In this document: in pieces, positions 40,507 to 50,095 of the stretch | Layout: every line of letters begins with the position of its first letter | Position numbering within the stretch: position 1 is the stretch's first letter | Source of the DNA: Symbiodinium natans | Lineage: Eukaryota; Sar; Dinophyceae; Suessiales; Symbiodiniaceae | Direction: 5' to 3' | NCBI GenBank assembly: GCA_905221605.1 | Contig: CAJNDS010002457.1 | Location: 1-64,000 of the forward strand | Length of the DNA stretch: 64,000 nucleotides | The notes under the pieces: generated by a model | Seen by the model: the letters and a program-made list of their open reading frames with translations, nothing else | The model's database searches: none | Told to the model about the DNA's origin: nothing | Program-made: the position numbers and the translations under genes

Positions 40507-42885
40507 TCACGCCTTTCCCAAGGCCAGCTCGTGCTTTCCGGACCTTACGTTGTAGCCCATTCGACCAAGTAGCTTAGACGCAGTTTGGCCGTCCAGTGGC
40601 TTCGTCATGAGATCCGCAAGCATGTCTTGCGTACTGACCTTCTTCAGACGGATTCTCCCTTGGTCCACTATTTCCTGGACCCATAGATAGCAGGTGTCAA
40701 TGTGTTTGACTTTTCCCAGCCCTCGTCTCGAGCCGATGGATATGCCTGCACTGGCATCCATAGCTATGTTGACGGAGAGCTTGATGCCCCAATCTGCCAT
40801 CATCGCTTGCTCGCCCAAGGCGGTAGATGCAGTTGAGATCAAGCCATAGTACTCTGCTTCTCCTGTGGACAAAGCTATCACAGCTTGCCCCTTGGCTGCT
40901 GCCTTCACCGTTGACTCTCCGAGCTGGATCACTGTTCCAGTCGTGCTTTTTCTAGACTTTATGCATCCAGCGTGATCGCTGTCTGACCATGCATTGATGC
41001 TGGTGAAGTGCTCCTGATATGGAATCAGTTGCACCAATCTAGGAGCGCCTCGGAGGTACCTCGCAGCTCTCTTCAGGAGACCCCAGTGGTGTTGTTGGGG
41101 TTCCTTCAGTCCCTTTGCTAACTCGCGAACGGTTCTCAGCAGGTCGGGTCTGTCCATAGACAGGTAACCAATTTGCATAGCTATGGAACGGTACAGAGCT
41201 GCTTCAGCAGTTCCAAGTGGTGTCTTGTCCATGTCCTCTTCTTTGGTTTTGACCAGTGGAGTGGTCACAGAGAGGCTTTTCTCCAGACCTAACTGTTCCA
41301 GAACCAAGTCCACATGCCGAGGGTCGGCTTCCATCTCGATTCCCTCATGGGTCCACGTCACTAGGCGGTTCAAGACAGATATCTGATGAATCACGCCTGG
41401 CAGCTCCGAACCGGGTCTTGCCAGGATGCCTCTTGTTTCTACTGTCCAAACCTTGCCCAGCTCAGCTTCTAGCCACTTGAGCTCTTCGTAACTCCCAACC
41501 ACAGTGAAGTCATCGCCATGGACATTTAGTCGCAAGGATCTTTCTTCGTGGAAGTAAAGGCAGGGATTGCTCCGGCCTTGCCTGAAGCTCAAACCTTCTA
41601 GAGCATCCTTGATGGCTTTTTCCCAATTGGAGGGTGCATCTCGTGTTCCATATAAGGAACGTTTCAAGAGTCCGACCTTGTCTCGCCCTTCTCCAGCTTC
41701 TGGCGGAAGTTCAACCAGCAATCTTCGGCGCACAGGGCTCCAAAAATGTGCCTTCTTCACATCCAGAAACATAAGGCAGACTTCTCCACCGGATCCTACG
41801 GGTGACAACTTTCCCCGAGCGTTGGGTACTTGGCGTGTCGACGCTAGAGCGAATAGCGCCCGCAGCGAACTCAGCGGTGGCATGGCAGCGAAGAAGTCGC
41901 TCCATGTAGACTGATCTTCTGGCTGTTGTGGTCCTCGAGCACGTTTGAGTTCTTGAGCGACTAACCGGGATCTCAGCTTAAGCCGGGCACTGTCTCCCTT
42001 GTTGACATCCACCCACCTTGCGCCGATCACCTTTTCGTTGGCAGGACGTGGTATGGTTTCCCACACTCCCATCTGCCGTATGACGCTCCATTCCTCTGCT
42101 CGCGCGGCCCGAACACCTTCTGCGGGAAGCTCCTTCCCGGTAAGGTCGTCGTAGAAAGTCTCGGCTAAGACCTCCTCTACTAAACCATCAACCAGGTCGC
42201 AAGTCGGCTGCTCGATTCTTTCCAGGGATTTAGTCCACGCCTTTCGCTCGTCAGCGATAAGGGTCTCAATCATTCCCTCGACGTCTTCAGCCTTGCGCTT
42301 GGAGGCTTCTGCTCGGTCATTTGCAGGCCTAAGCTCGGACCTCTCTTGGTCCCCAGGGTCCTCGCTTTTCCGCTTGCCAGCCGAAGCAGTTCCCGAAGCG
42401 GCAACTGCTGGCTTCTTGCTTTCTCGCGCAGCGGAAGCGGGCTCTGCTTTGGACGGTTTCCTTTTCTCCACTGTTTTCGCAGCTTGGCTCGGTAGCCTGC
42501 TAGGCTGGCTAGGCTCGCTCGCCCCTGCGCCTCCTGGCTCCGGCCCTTCTTCTTTCTCCTTTTCCTTCTCACCTTTCCTTTTCTTTTCTTCTGCCTCGTG
42601 GACCTTCGTGAAGTACTCGGTCTCGCGCTGAGTCTCTCGCTCCAGGCGGGCTTGGCCCCGAGAGGTATCCTTCAGCGCCTCTTGGATCCTCTTCCTACAC
42701 GTCTCGTTGTGGTTGATGCCCTGGCGTTCTCTTCCTTCGCGAATTGCGGCACAGGCCTCGCAGCCCCCGGTGTAGCCAAACTGCTCCAGGTCACTTTGTC
42801 GGATGTACATCCTCCGATACGTAGGCAACCGCTCTGCTTGGCCCGGTGGTGGCGGCAGCTCTGCTGGCGCAACCACTGGCTCCAT
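40507..42885 (-). CDS. pol: Copia reverse transcriptase and RNase H
   Basis: 792 codons from ATG 42885, in +1 frame relative to integrase with a 95-nt overlap. Residues to about 240 are a charged linker containing GCEACAAI. The RVT_2 domain begins near WSVIRQMGVWETI, with a first catalytic Asp in FLDVKKAHF and the second pair in NVHGDDFTVV near residue 457, where most copia elements have Y-V-D-D. RNase H: SDSDHAG near 635, LSTGEAEYYGL, and KHIDTCYLWVQE near 735, ending TKPLDG. All catalytic acids are present, so the enzyme looks functional. Confidence 0.93.
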   Translation of the reverse strand: MEPVVAPAELPPPPGQAERLPTYRRMYIRQSDLEQFGYTGGCEACAAIREGRERQGINHNETCRKRIQEALKDTSRGQARLERETQRETEYFTKVHEAEEKKRKGEKEKEKEEGPEPGGAGASEPSQPSRLPSQAAKTVEKRKPSKAEPASAARESKKPAVAASGTASAGKRKSEDPGDQERSELRPANDRAEASKRKAEDVEGMIETLIADERKAWTKSLERIEQPTCDLVDGLVEEVLAETFYDDLTGKELPAEGVRAARAEEWSVIRQMGVWETIPRPANEKVIGARWVDVNKGDSARLKLRSRLVAQELKRARGPQQPEDQSTWSDFFAAMPPLSSLRALFALASTRQVPNARGKLSPVGSGGEVCLMFLDVKKAHFWSPVRRRLLVELPPEAGEGRDKVGLLKRSLYGTRDAPSNWEKAIKDALEGLSFRQGRSNPCLYFHEERSLRLNVHGDDFTVVGSYEELKWLEAELGKVWTVETRGILARPGSELPGVIHQISVLNRLVTWTHEGIEMEADPRHVDLVLEQLGLEKSLSVTTPLVKTKEEDMDKTPLGTAEAALYRSIAMQIGYLSMDRPDLLRTVRELAKGLKEPQQHHWGLLKRAARYLRGAPRLVQLIPYQEHFTSINAWSDSDHAGCIKSRKSTTGTVIQLGESTVKAAAKGQAVIALSTGEAEYYGLISTASTALGEQAMMADWGIKLSVNIAMDASAGISIGSRRGLGKVKHIDTCYLWVQEIVDQGRIRLKKVSTQDMLADLMTKPLDGQTASKLLGRMGYNVRSGKHELALGKA

Positions 42886-44260
42886 CGGCGTCCGCTCCTG
42901 GACTCTTCTCGGGATTCGGCTGCCAAGGAGTTCCCTTCACAGCCTTCAGCATCTCGAGATCGAACTGCTTGTCTGCTGGCTTTCTTCGGATTGATTGCGC
43001 CACCAGGATACCCGAAGGTGTCCCGATAATCTTCTCCGAGCTTGTCAGCCGCAGTCCCAGGTAGACTCCTTCCTGCCATCTGGCATCTAGCTTGCTTTTC
43101 GCCCGTCGGCGATAGTCCACGATCTCACCGAAACTTGGTAGAGCTATCTGCCAAGTCCGGCCTTTCAGCTTTTGGAACGGTGTCATGCCCTCGCTGTCCT
43201 CCTGGGAGAACAGGGTGTGGAGTACCCCGGCATACTCGATCATCCAAGGGAAGATAACCGAGTCTTTGGGCAGTTCGCCTCCAGCACTCTTTTCCAGGGC
43301 ATACTTCATTGTGCGCACTTGTCCCTGCACACGCTGCACCGCATTTTCAGCTGCTCCGTTGCTCTGCCCGTGAGCGTCGCCCTTGGGCGATTCTTCCAGA
43401 GTCAACTCCTCTGAGAAACCAGCCTTGACTGCAGCCCCCAGTGCTTTGATTGGGTTTTCTTGGTCCGTTTTCAAGACCAGGCGCTTGTACCCCAACCAAT
43501 TCAAATCTCGAAGCACTGCCTTTTCGGGATAGGTCGAACCAACTGTCCCTTTGGTTGGCAGCAAGTGAGAGAAGATTGCCTTGGAGGCACGGTCCCTCAA
43601 GACAACAGTTGGCAGGCTCTTCCCTGGTACTCCCTTTTCAGAGAAGTACAGGTAGTCGGCTGACACTACGGGCACTGCGGACTCGCGGCCCTCGTGGCGG
43701 TGAGAGTAGGCTCTCCCTCGTCCAGCGACGCAGGCTGGGCACCACGCCCTGTAAGGGATATGCGTTACCTCATGCTCTGCAACCATTTGAGGCGTTGGCA
43801 CTGGTGGAGCCCGAAGCGGTCTCGCACGCTGTGCCTCGGTTTTTGGCTGGGCGGATCCCGAGCCGGGTTCCACCTGGCTTGGGTCTTCATCCCCAAGCGG
43901 TTGGGCCTCGTCCTCTTCACCATCCGAGTGGATCGGGAAAACCTCCGGCTCAGGAAAGAGGTTGTAGTATTCCACTGCAGCGCCTGCTGCGTTCTTCTCC
44001 TCTTTTCCTTCCTTCTTTTCCTTCCTATCCTTTCCTTCAACCCAACCACCTAAACCAACCGGGGTTAGGGTCTCAGACACTCCTACCCTACAGGCACTTC
44101 CGGCCCTTTTCTTCTCTACCGTGCCAAAATGGCTCTGTTCAGGGTGAAACGAAACGGCTCTACAGCTACGGCTCCTACCTGCAAGGTCTTTCCCCAACGA
44201 GTGCAACGAAGCGCATCCCTCCGGGATGCTTAGCCCTTTCAGGGCCCTTAAAAACGCCAC
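42791..44260 (-). CDS. int: Copia integrase
   Basis: Inserts the cDNA into target DNA. A 489-codon frame; 44260 is a GTG and the frame is open further upstream, so entry is probably by +1 frameshift from gag-protease in the overlap, which contains GTTTTTAAGG. Zinc-binding H/C cluster with HIPYRAWCPAC near residue 160. Catalytic core: VSADYLYF (D near 203), KTDQEN (D near 266), and NGAAEN (E near 304), with 38 residues between the last two. The copia-type C-terminal region ends with EGVYLGL. Frame closes at 42791 after overlapping the RT frame. Confidence 0.88.
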   Translation of the reverse strand: MAFLRALKGLSIPEGCASLHSLGKDLAGRSRSCRAVSFHPEQSHFGTVEKKRAGSACRVGVSETLTPVGLGGWVEGKDRKEKKEGKEEKNAAGAAVEYYNLFPEPEVFPIHSDGEEDEAQPLGDEDPSQVEPGSGSAQPKTEAQRARPLRAPPVPTPQMVAEHEVTHIPYRAWCPACVAGRGRAYSHRHEGRESAVPVVSADYLYFSEKGVPGKSLPTVVLRDRASKAIFSHLLPTKGTVGSTYPEKAVLRDLNWLGYKRLVLKTDQENPIKALGAAVKAGFSEELTLEESPKGDAHGQSNGAAENAVQRVQGQVRTMKYALEKSAGGELPKDSVIFPWMIEYAGVLHTLFSQEDSEGMTPFQKLKGRTWQIALPSFGEIVDYRRRAKSKLDARWQEGVYLGLRLTSSEKIIGTPSGILVAQSIRRKPADKQFDLEMLKAVKGTPWQPNPEKSPGADADGASGCASRAAATTGPSRAVAYVSEDVHPTK

Positions 44261-47200
44261 TGTCGGCTTGAAGCCTTCTGGAGCCGGCCTTACGCTGCTT
44301 GCTGCCGGTGAGGGTGCACAGGAAGCACGCGAAACGTTGCGCGGGGGCTTCCACGCACCGGGAAGAGCAGGGCCTTTCCATCAGGAAGGTAAGCGTCGCG
44401 CTCTTTCCCGCAAACACCAAAGCGTTGCCACGGTCCATGGCACGCCCAGTCGACAGCAGGCAACGCTGAACGGCTGCCACGTTGAAGATGCATCTGCACC
44501 GGGTGGCCGATCCATCTGGCGACGGGCCACTCAGATACACCTCTGTCGTCCCCAGGTTGGGCAGGCTCTCCCCACTCGCGGTGGAGAACTTCAGCGGCGA
44601 GCTCACCTTCTTCAGAGCAGTGGCTCGGCCTTCCTCGAAAAGCCGCCGGAACACCTTGTCGGGGATCACGTTGTGGCTCGCACCACTGTCCAGGATTACC
44701 TCCATAGATGGATGCTTCTGGTTCCGGGAAGGTGCCGAAGCGGCTCCATTCCCGGCCCCGTTTCCAGCCAAGGAAAACACGGTTCCCACGCGGCCTTCCA
44801 CGCCGCCTTCTCCATCGGGCGGGTCTTCTGGACCTCTTCGCCCCAGTGGTTCGTGGTCAGCGTCGGGGTCTTCCTCCTCCAACTCGACTTCTTCTTCTTC
44901 TTCGTCCTCTTCCTCATCCTTCGGAAGGAGCGGTAGATGCTTCATCCTCTCTCTCCTCGAAAGGATCTTCTCGGCGTAAGCTCTTGCGGCAGCCTTCGTA
45001 GCTTTTCCTCGCCTCGAGGTGCAGCTCTCGCAGTCGCTGTCCAACAACTTGCGCTCAACTGCCGCTCCGACCGTTCCCTTTGGGAGCTTCTTTACCAGGG
45101 CCCTCCTCAGCCCTTGTCGCTGTCGAAAGCGATCTGTGCCCTTGTGGGCTTCCACCAGGCGCTTCACCTGGCTCCTCTTAATGATCCTGTCACGGGGCAT
45201 CCTCTTTGACTGGGCCCTCAGTGCTCCAGCCAACGCTGCCCCTAGGATCTTGCTCCGGCCCATTTCTGGCCTCCGTCCCGGAGTTTCTCCTGGGCTCTTT
45301 CCCGAACCTTGGGCCGCTGGCCCTCCCTCCGGGCTCCTTGGTGGGTCTCGAGACGAGGTCCCACCATCGCCCTCCTTGCCACCTTTCTTTCCACCTTTCT
45401 CCTGTTCCTTGGGCAGCTTGCCATTGTTGCGCCACGGCGCTGTCCGGATAGCCTCGGCTACCTTGGCAGAGTGCTTGGGCCTGGATCGCCTCCGCGGAGG
45501 CTCCCCCGACGGCTCTGCAGGCCGATCGGTGCCCTTCACTTCCTTGCCCCTCGGCCCAGGTGGCTCCTTGGGCTTTGCTGCGGCCTTGGCCCTGGCAGGT
45601 CCCGAAGCGGGTCCTGCACTGCCGCTCGCAGCTGCGGCCTGTTCGGCCTTCCTTTTCTTCCTTGCCGCTTCCATGCGGCGCTTGCCCTCGCGCTCCCCTG
45701 GAGTTTTCGGCTTCTCTCGCCAACTCCTGATGTGCTCCTCCGGGACGTCGTCCCCAGCACCTTCCTGGCGAAGGTTCTCCCTTGCCTTTCGGCTAAGGGG
45801 TCTGGCTTCGCGCTCGGTGCTCTCCGGCATCAGAGGATAGGCATCGCGCTTCCCATCGTCCCCCTTCAGTGGGCAATTGTACCTGCGGTGCCATTCCCCA
45901 TCGAGCGCAACTCTCTGGCGAGCTCTCCCCTCACGGGAGGCTTGCCTGTGCCTGGCCGCTCGCTGGCGGCTGAGCTCTTTTCTCTTTGCCAAAGACGCCT
46001 TTCGCCCCGAACGGATGTCCGCCAAGAAGCGGGAAGACGTACGCCAGCTCCCAGCAGGACTGGCACGGGCAGCTCTCCTCTTGGCCACAAGCTCCTTCAA
46101 CTGGCGGGTTACCACCTCCAGTTGAGCTTCCAGGTCGGACCTTTCTTCGGTGTCTGTGGTGTTCGCAAGGGCCCGGTTGAGCTCTGCTTGTCGCCCTTGC
46201 AGCTCGGCCAAAAGGTTGCCCTCAAGCAAGCGCAGCCCAACTCCTGTCATAGAAGGTGTACCACCGGCTGCCTTTGCTTTAGCGCTGGCTCTTGCTCGCC
46301 CTCCCTCTGGCGGGTCTCGAGACGATCCCGCGCCAGAGTCGGGCTGCCAGCCGCCCCAGGACTCGTCGTCCGTGCCCTCGTGGGCTCCTTCCTTTTTCTT
46401 TTCTTTCTTCTTCTTCTCCTTTTTCCCTTCGGTCTTCTTCGGCTCGCCGTCTCCCTCTCCCGGGTCCTCTCCTTCACCTTCGAGCATTCCTATGAAGCCC
46501 ACCTCGGCTTCGTACTCTTCCTCCTGCTCGGGCTCCTCGTTTTCAGGCTCCTCTTCCTCGCCTTCGAGTTCGCGAGCGTGTCCGCCCCGGTTGCCTTTCC
46601 CGCCGCAGCCCCTACCTTGAGCCCTACCCTTCGGCGGGTTCCCTCTACCTCGGCCTCCTGGGGTGGGGGTCTTGGGGTTACCACCGGAACCACTAGAACC
46701 TCCTGCATCCTTGTTCTTCCTGATGTCAGTCGTGCTCCAGCAGTCCTTGACAAGGTGTCCCGCTTTGCCGCACTTGTGGCATTTGCGGGTCTCCTTCTCC
46801 TTGCCTTTGCCCTTTGCTTGCCCTTTCCCCTTAGCGTAGTCGACCTCCATCGGGATCGCTCCTGAATCGTCCACTGTAAAAGCCCGCCTGTTTTCGGCGA
46901 AGGTCACGATCTCTCTTCTCAGAAGATCGTACGTGTTGAGCCGTGGGAGGTTTAGCTCGAGGTGTGACTGCAGCTCAGAGGGCACTAGCCCCAGCAACGA
47001 TACCATTCTCTGGCGTTCCGTCAGCGCCGTGCAGTCCCGACGGGCAGCATATCTACGATGCTGGTCTTCCCATCCCTCCACTGCAGCGATCAGGTCGCCC
47101 ACTTCTGTCACAGGCCTCGTTGACATAAGCTGCCGCAGCCAACGGAAGCTGGTCACCATATCGGTGGGGTCCAATCTCCCGTGGAGCCGCCGATACATAT

Positions 47201-47636
47201 CCAGACCAGACCCTGGACTCGAGTTCATCGTGATGTCCCCTGGAGTGTCCATAGTCAAAGTACCCAGGACCACCTCCAACTGCCGATTGAACTCTTGAAC
47301 CTTTTCTGGAGTCACTCCCTCCACCAGCTGTCCACTTAGCTTGGCAACGGTGATCTCCTCATCCTGGGTCCGAGCCCAAGTTAGGATCGACCGGGTCTCC
47401 GGAAACTGGCTCGTGAGCCAAAGTTCCAACCGATAGTTCCACTGGCGCCATGCACGTGAGGCGTCCTCCAGTGTTCCTCCTAGCTTCTCGGGCCGGCCTA
47501 TGGCCTTAGTGTCCACCACAGTTCCTCGTGGCCTCTGGTTCTGTTCCAGCAATCTCTGGATCTGCCCCATTTGCTCTTGCTGCGTCTGCAGCAGCCTCAT
47601 CAAGAGCTGCTCTCCTGTTCCAGCTTCTCCCGCCAT
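44175..47636 (-). CDS. gag-pro: Copia Gag with aspartic protease
   Basis: 1153 residues from the ATG at 47636, about 320 nt inside the 5' LTR. N-terminal half is a capsid-like helical region (about residues 45-260). A CCHC zinc knuckle (CHKCGKAGHLVKDC) near residue 286 binds RNA. A very long charged, Lys/Arg/Glu-rich low-complexity stretch follows (about 300-930), unusual for copia Gag. An aspartic protease active site (ILDSGASHNVIP) lies near residue 982. The frame ends at 44175, overlapping the integrase frame by at least 86 nt. Many open frames on the opposite strand here are shadows. Confidence 0.9.
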   Translation of the reverse strand: MAGEAGTGEQLLMRLLQTQQEQMGQIQRLLEQNQRPRGTVVDTKAIGRPEKLGGTLEDASRAWRQWNYRLELWLTSQFPETRSILTWARTQDEEITVAKLSGQLVEGVTPEKVQEFNRQLEVVLGTLTMDTPGDITMNSSPGSGLDMYRRLHGRLDPTDMVTSFRWLRQLMSTRPVTEVGDLIAAVEGWEDQHRRYAARRDCTALTERQRMVSLLGLVPSELQSHLELNLPRLNTYDLLRREIVTFAENRRAFTVDDSGAIPMEVDYAKGKGQAKGKGKEKETRKCHKCGKAGHLVKDCWSTTDIRKNKDAGGSSGSGGNPKTPTPGGRGRGNPPKGRAQGRGCGGKGNRGGHARELEGEEEEPENEEPEQEEEYEAEVGFIGMLEGEGEDPGEGDGEPKKTEGKKEKKKKEKKKEGAHEGTDDESWGGWQPDSGAGSSRDPPEGGRARASAKAKAAGGTPSMTGVGLRLLEGNLLAELQGRQAELNRALANTTDTEERSDLEAQLEVVTRQLKELVAKRRAARASPAGSWRTSSRFLADIRSGRKASLAKRKELSRQRAARHRQASREGRARQRVALDGEWHRRYNCPLKGDDGKRDAYPLMPESTEREARPLSRKARENLRQEGAGDDVPEEHIRSWREKPKTPGEREGKRRMEAARKKRKAEQAAAASGSAGPASGPARAKAAAKPKEPPGPRGKEVKGTDRPAEPSGEPPRRRSRPKHSAKVAEAIRTAPWRNNGKLPKEQEKGGKKGGKEGDGGTSSRDPPRSPEGGPAAQGSGKSPGETPGRRPEMGRSKILGAALAGALRAQSKRMPRDRIIKRSQVKRLVEAHKGTDRFRQRQGLRRALVKKLPKGTVGAAVERKLLDSDCESCTSRRGKATKAAARAYAEKILSRRERMKHLPLLPKDEEEDEEEEEVELEEEDPDADHEPLGRRGPEDPPDGEGGVEGRVGTVFSLAGNGAGNGAASAPSRNQKHPSMEVILDSGASHNVIPDKVFRRLFEEGRATALKKVSSPLKFSTASGESLPNLGTTEVYLSGPSPDGSATRCRCIFNVAAVQRCLLSTGRAMDRGNALVFAGKSATLTFLMERPCSSRCVEAPAQRFACFLCTLTGSKQRKAGSRRLQADSGVFKGPERAKHPGGMRFVALVGERPCR

Positions 47637-47941
47637 TGCCTTTCTTTCCTAGGCAAGTCCCGAACCGGGTCTTACCTTCCAAAGAGTCGTGTGCGCCGAC
47701 GAACGACGCCACTCAGGATCCTCGAGACCCTATCAAGCAGTCCCCTCGGGAAGTCCTGAAGCCTCAGCCCCAGGTTGTGGAACAACCTCTGGTACTTTTG
47801 TACCTTCCGCAGCTTGGCCAGAAGCCGAACCCAATTCCTCTGTGCGCGTTCTGGATCGTGAGTGAACCTTCTCCCCTCCACACGAGGTCGTGCCCTTCTA
47901 CCACAAGCGGCACGCAAGAGAAGCGTCAGCACCATCAACAA

Positions 47942-47956
47942 GGTGCTCCGCTACCA
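47942..47956 (-). promoter_or_regulatory. Primer-binding site
   Basis: Directly inside the 5' LTR the minus strand reads TGGTAGCGGAGCACC, complementary to a tRNA 3' end ...GCTCCGCTACCA, the form expected of initiator tRNA-Met used by copia elements. Confidence 0.7.
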
Positions 47957-48059
47957 TGAAACGCTATTTTAGCAACCGCACACTTGAGCCAAAAGTAACG
48001 TCGGTGTGAAACAACTGTACATGAGACCTTAGACCCAAACTATACCCCAAATCCAGTCA
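47957..48059 (-). repeat. 5' LTR of the copia element
   Basis: 103 bp. On the minus strand it starts TGACTGGATTTGG and ends GCGTTTCA, so it carries promoter and R region if functional. The spliced-leader-like 12-mer lies at 47983-47994. Confidence 0.95.
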
Positions 48060-48124
48060 CTAACCCTAAACCCTAAACCCTAAACCCTGAACCCCCAAAC
48101 GGCCCCAAACCCACTCAAGGCCTG

Positions 48125-48200
48125 GGCACCCATCGTCTTCAGGTGCACCACGTCGTGGCAGCCTGGCACAGAGGCACCGAGGTCGAAGGATGGCCAAAGA
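48125..48200 (-). CDS. Candidate exon above the copia element
   Basis: Reads SFDLGASVPGCHDVVHLKTM then GAQAL, open throughout, just above the CCCTAAA repeat that was the retrotransposon target. Confidence 0.35.
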
Positions 48201-48499
48201 CAGGGTTTGGAGTTTGGGGTTTTGGGTTTTTGGGGTTTGGGGAAGTTTTTGGTTGTTTTGGATGTTTGTTTTTTCTAATTGTTGGGTTTTGTTTGCGGTG
48301 TTTTGTGTGTTTGGGGTTAATCAATATAGGGCTACGCAAGGGTTTGGATGGGCTTCGGGTTTAGGGTCTAGCAATGAGAGGTTTGGGGGTTCAGATTTTT
48401 CGGTTGAGGGGTTGCAGGCGGGGCCCTCAGGGCCTGAGATGAGGAAAGCTTTCGAGCTTCGGCAGCATGGGCCCACGTTTCCCTCCAACGCTTGAGGAC

Positions 48500-49980
48500 C
48501 ACAACCGCCCCCGAAAGGGTGACCTTTTGGGTTTAGGGTTTACGGTTTTCGGGTTTATACTGTAGGGTTCAGACTTCAAACCCCAGCCACCAAGAATCTA
48601 AGAATGCAGGGGCTAAACTAAAAGGGAAGACTAAGAGGGGGAAAACCCCCTCGAAGGAGGTTTAGAGGGACCCTGTCGTCAACGTCACAGCCCATTCCCG
48701 AAAGACTCCGACAGGCCCACCCCACTGGAGCTTCCTGACATTGGCAGCGTTGCTTTGATCTAGGGCCTAGGGCGTTTAAAGTACTGGGCCACGAATACCC
48801 ACTGTTTCCATGTTCTACCCACTTGCCTCAGTCCCAAGACGCCTCAGGACGTCCAGAGGCTCGGCAGGACCCCTCAACCGCAAGCCCAAAGCCCAAACCG
48901 GTAAAAACTCTGAACCCAAAACAACCCCAAACCTAAATCAGAAAAACTCTGACCCAAAACAACCCAAACCTGAATTGCTTTAAGATGGATTCCGGCAACC
49001 AAGTCAAGATAAAACGTCGGGGCGACGGTCCCTTGAAGGATGTTTAGAGGTTGGTCTCAATGCCTCCTTAGAGTTTAGGGACCTCCTTAGGGTTTAGGGT
49101 TTAGGGTTCCGGGTCCCAGGCACTAAACGCCACAAACACCCGACAGCTCGAAACTCCAAATCCGCGCCCGACAACCGATAGTCCTACAAACCGGGAAAAA
49201 TATGGCCCTGGAAACCTACCCTGTAAACCCAAAGCAATCCAAAATCAAAAACAGCCCCCAAAAAATGCCTAAACTTGCGAAAGTGCCCTTGACCACAAGC
49301 ATGGGCGCTCGAGCATAGCGGCCTGGGCTATGCCCTGGCCCGTTGCCGGGGCACAAGAAGGAAAGGCCTCTCTTTGAGGCCTCTTTCACCTACGCCGAAC
49401 ACACCCTCGACGTGTGGATTTGCTGGATGGTGGCAGGTCGGCGGCCTGGCCGCAAAGAGTTTGCCCACCAGGGTTTTGCGCGAAGCCCGCAGGGCCCCCA
49501 AGGGCCGTCTTCTAGGCTCCGAAGGAGCCGAGGCCAGGGGGGTATAGGAGGCCAGAATAGTCAGCACCCCTTGTGAGAAGAGCACAGCCGTCCCTGCCCA
49601 CAATGAGAATTCTTTGGCTACTATTTGCTTAAGAACCCCAAAAGAATAAAAACAACAATCTCGATATTACCCTTAATAAAAGAATATTTTTGTGGGGGTT
49701 CTTAAGCAATTAGTAGTTGGCTGGAGTGGGAACACTACGGCGGTGCAAGCGAGCAGCACGGTTGCTGTCTGCGCCGGCGAGCTGTCCCACCACACACCCG
49801 CAACCCCGAACCCCATATCCTAAACCTTCTACACCCCCGAGCCCACACCCCAAAGTCTAAGCCCCGAACCCCCCCAACAACTCCAAACTCCAAGTGCTCA
49901 GGGCTTAGGGCTTGGGGTTTAGGGTTTGGGGGCTTAGTGCTTAAGGCTTGGGGTTTGCCGGACCCAGCAGAACCCTCTCC
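48500..49980. other. Sparse region
   Basis: Only short telomeric stretches and MITE copy 3. A minus-strand frame at 49328-49603 is open (91 codons) but not recognisable. Confidence 0.4.
49618..49717. mobile_element. Foldback MITE, family GCTTAAGAACC, copy 3
   Basis: CTACTATTTGCTTAAGAACC at the left and GGTTCTTAAGCAATTAGTAG at the right, about 100 bp. Core contains AATAAAAACAA and TATTACCC as in copy 1. Confidence 0.88.
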
Positions 49981-49984
49981 AGCG

Positions 49985-50095
49985 CCTGTCTGAGGTCTCC
50001 CCAAAGGCCCTGAGAGCCGCGTCGTAGACCAGCAGCGTCTCCGCCGCCTCGGCGGTCCGTGGGGGATCCCAGAGCCGCAGCGACTGGAGCTGTCA
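49985..50095 (-). CDS. Candidate exon, unknown family
   Basis: Reads LRLWDPPRTAEAAETLLVYD then AALRAFGETSDRRW, open over the whole island between a TTTAGGG-like block and unique DNA. Confidence 0.4.

Larger units (their letters stand above)
40349..48059 (-). mobile_element. Complete Ty1/copia LTR retrotransposon
   Basis: A 7711-bp element with identical 103-bp LTRs (40349-40451, 47957-48059) that begin TG and end CA, and 5-bp target duplication CTAAC at 40344-40348 and 48060-48064. The site is a CCCTAAA repeat. Inside the 5' LTR lies TGGTAGCGGAGCACC (minus, from 47956), a likely primer-binding site for initiator tRNA-Met; before the 3' LTR is a short purine-rich stretch. Order gag-protease-integrase-RT-RNase H is copia type. 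The three long open frames are intact and successive frames are each shifted by +1. Identical LTRs imply very recent insertion. Confidence 0.95.

Noticed and set aside
43450-46865. Long plus-strand open frames over the copia element
   Set aside because: They are antisense shadows of gag and integrase; the sense frames contain zinc-knuckle, protease and integrase motifs.
40344-48064. Two solo LTRs flanking unrelated sequence
   Set aside because: Internal order gag-pro-int-RT-RH, primer-binding site and matching 5-bp duplication show one complete element.
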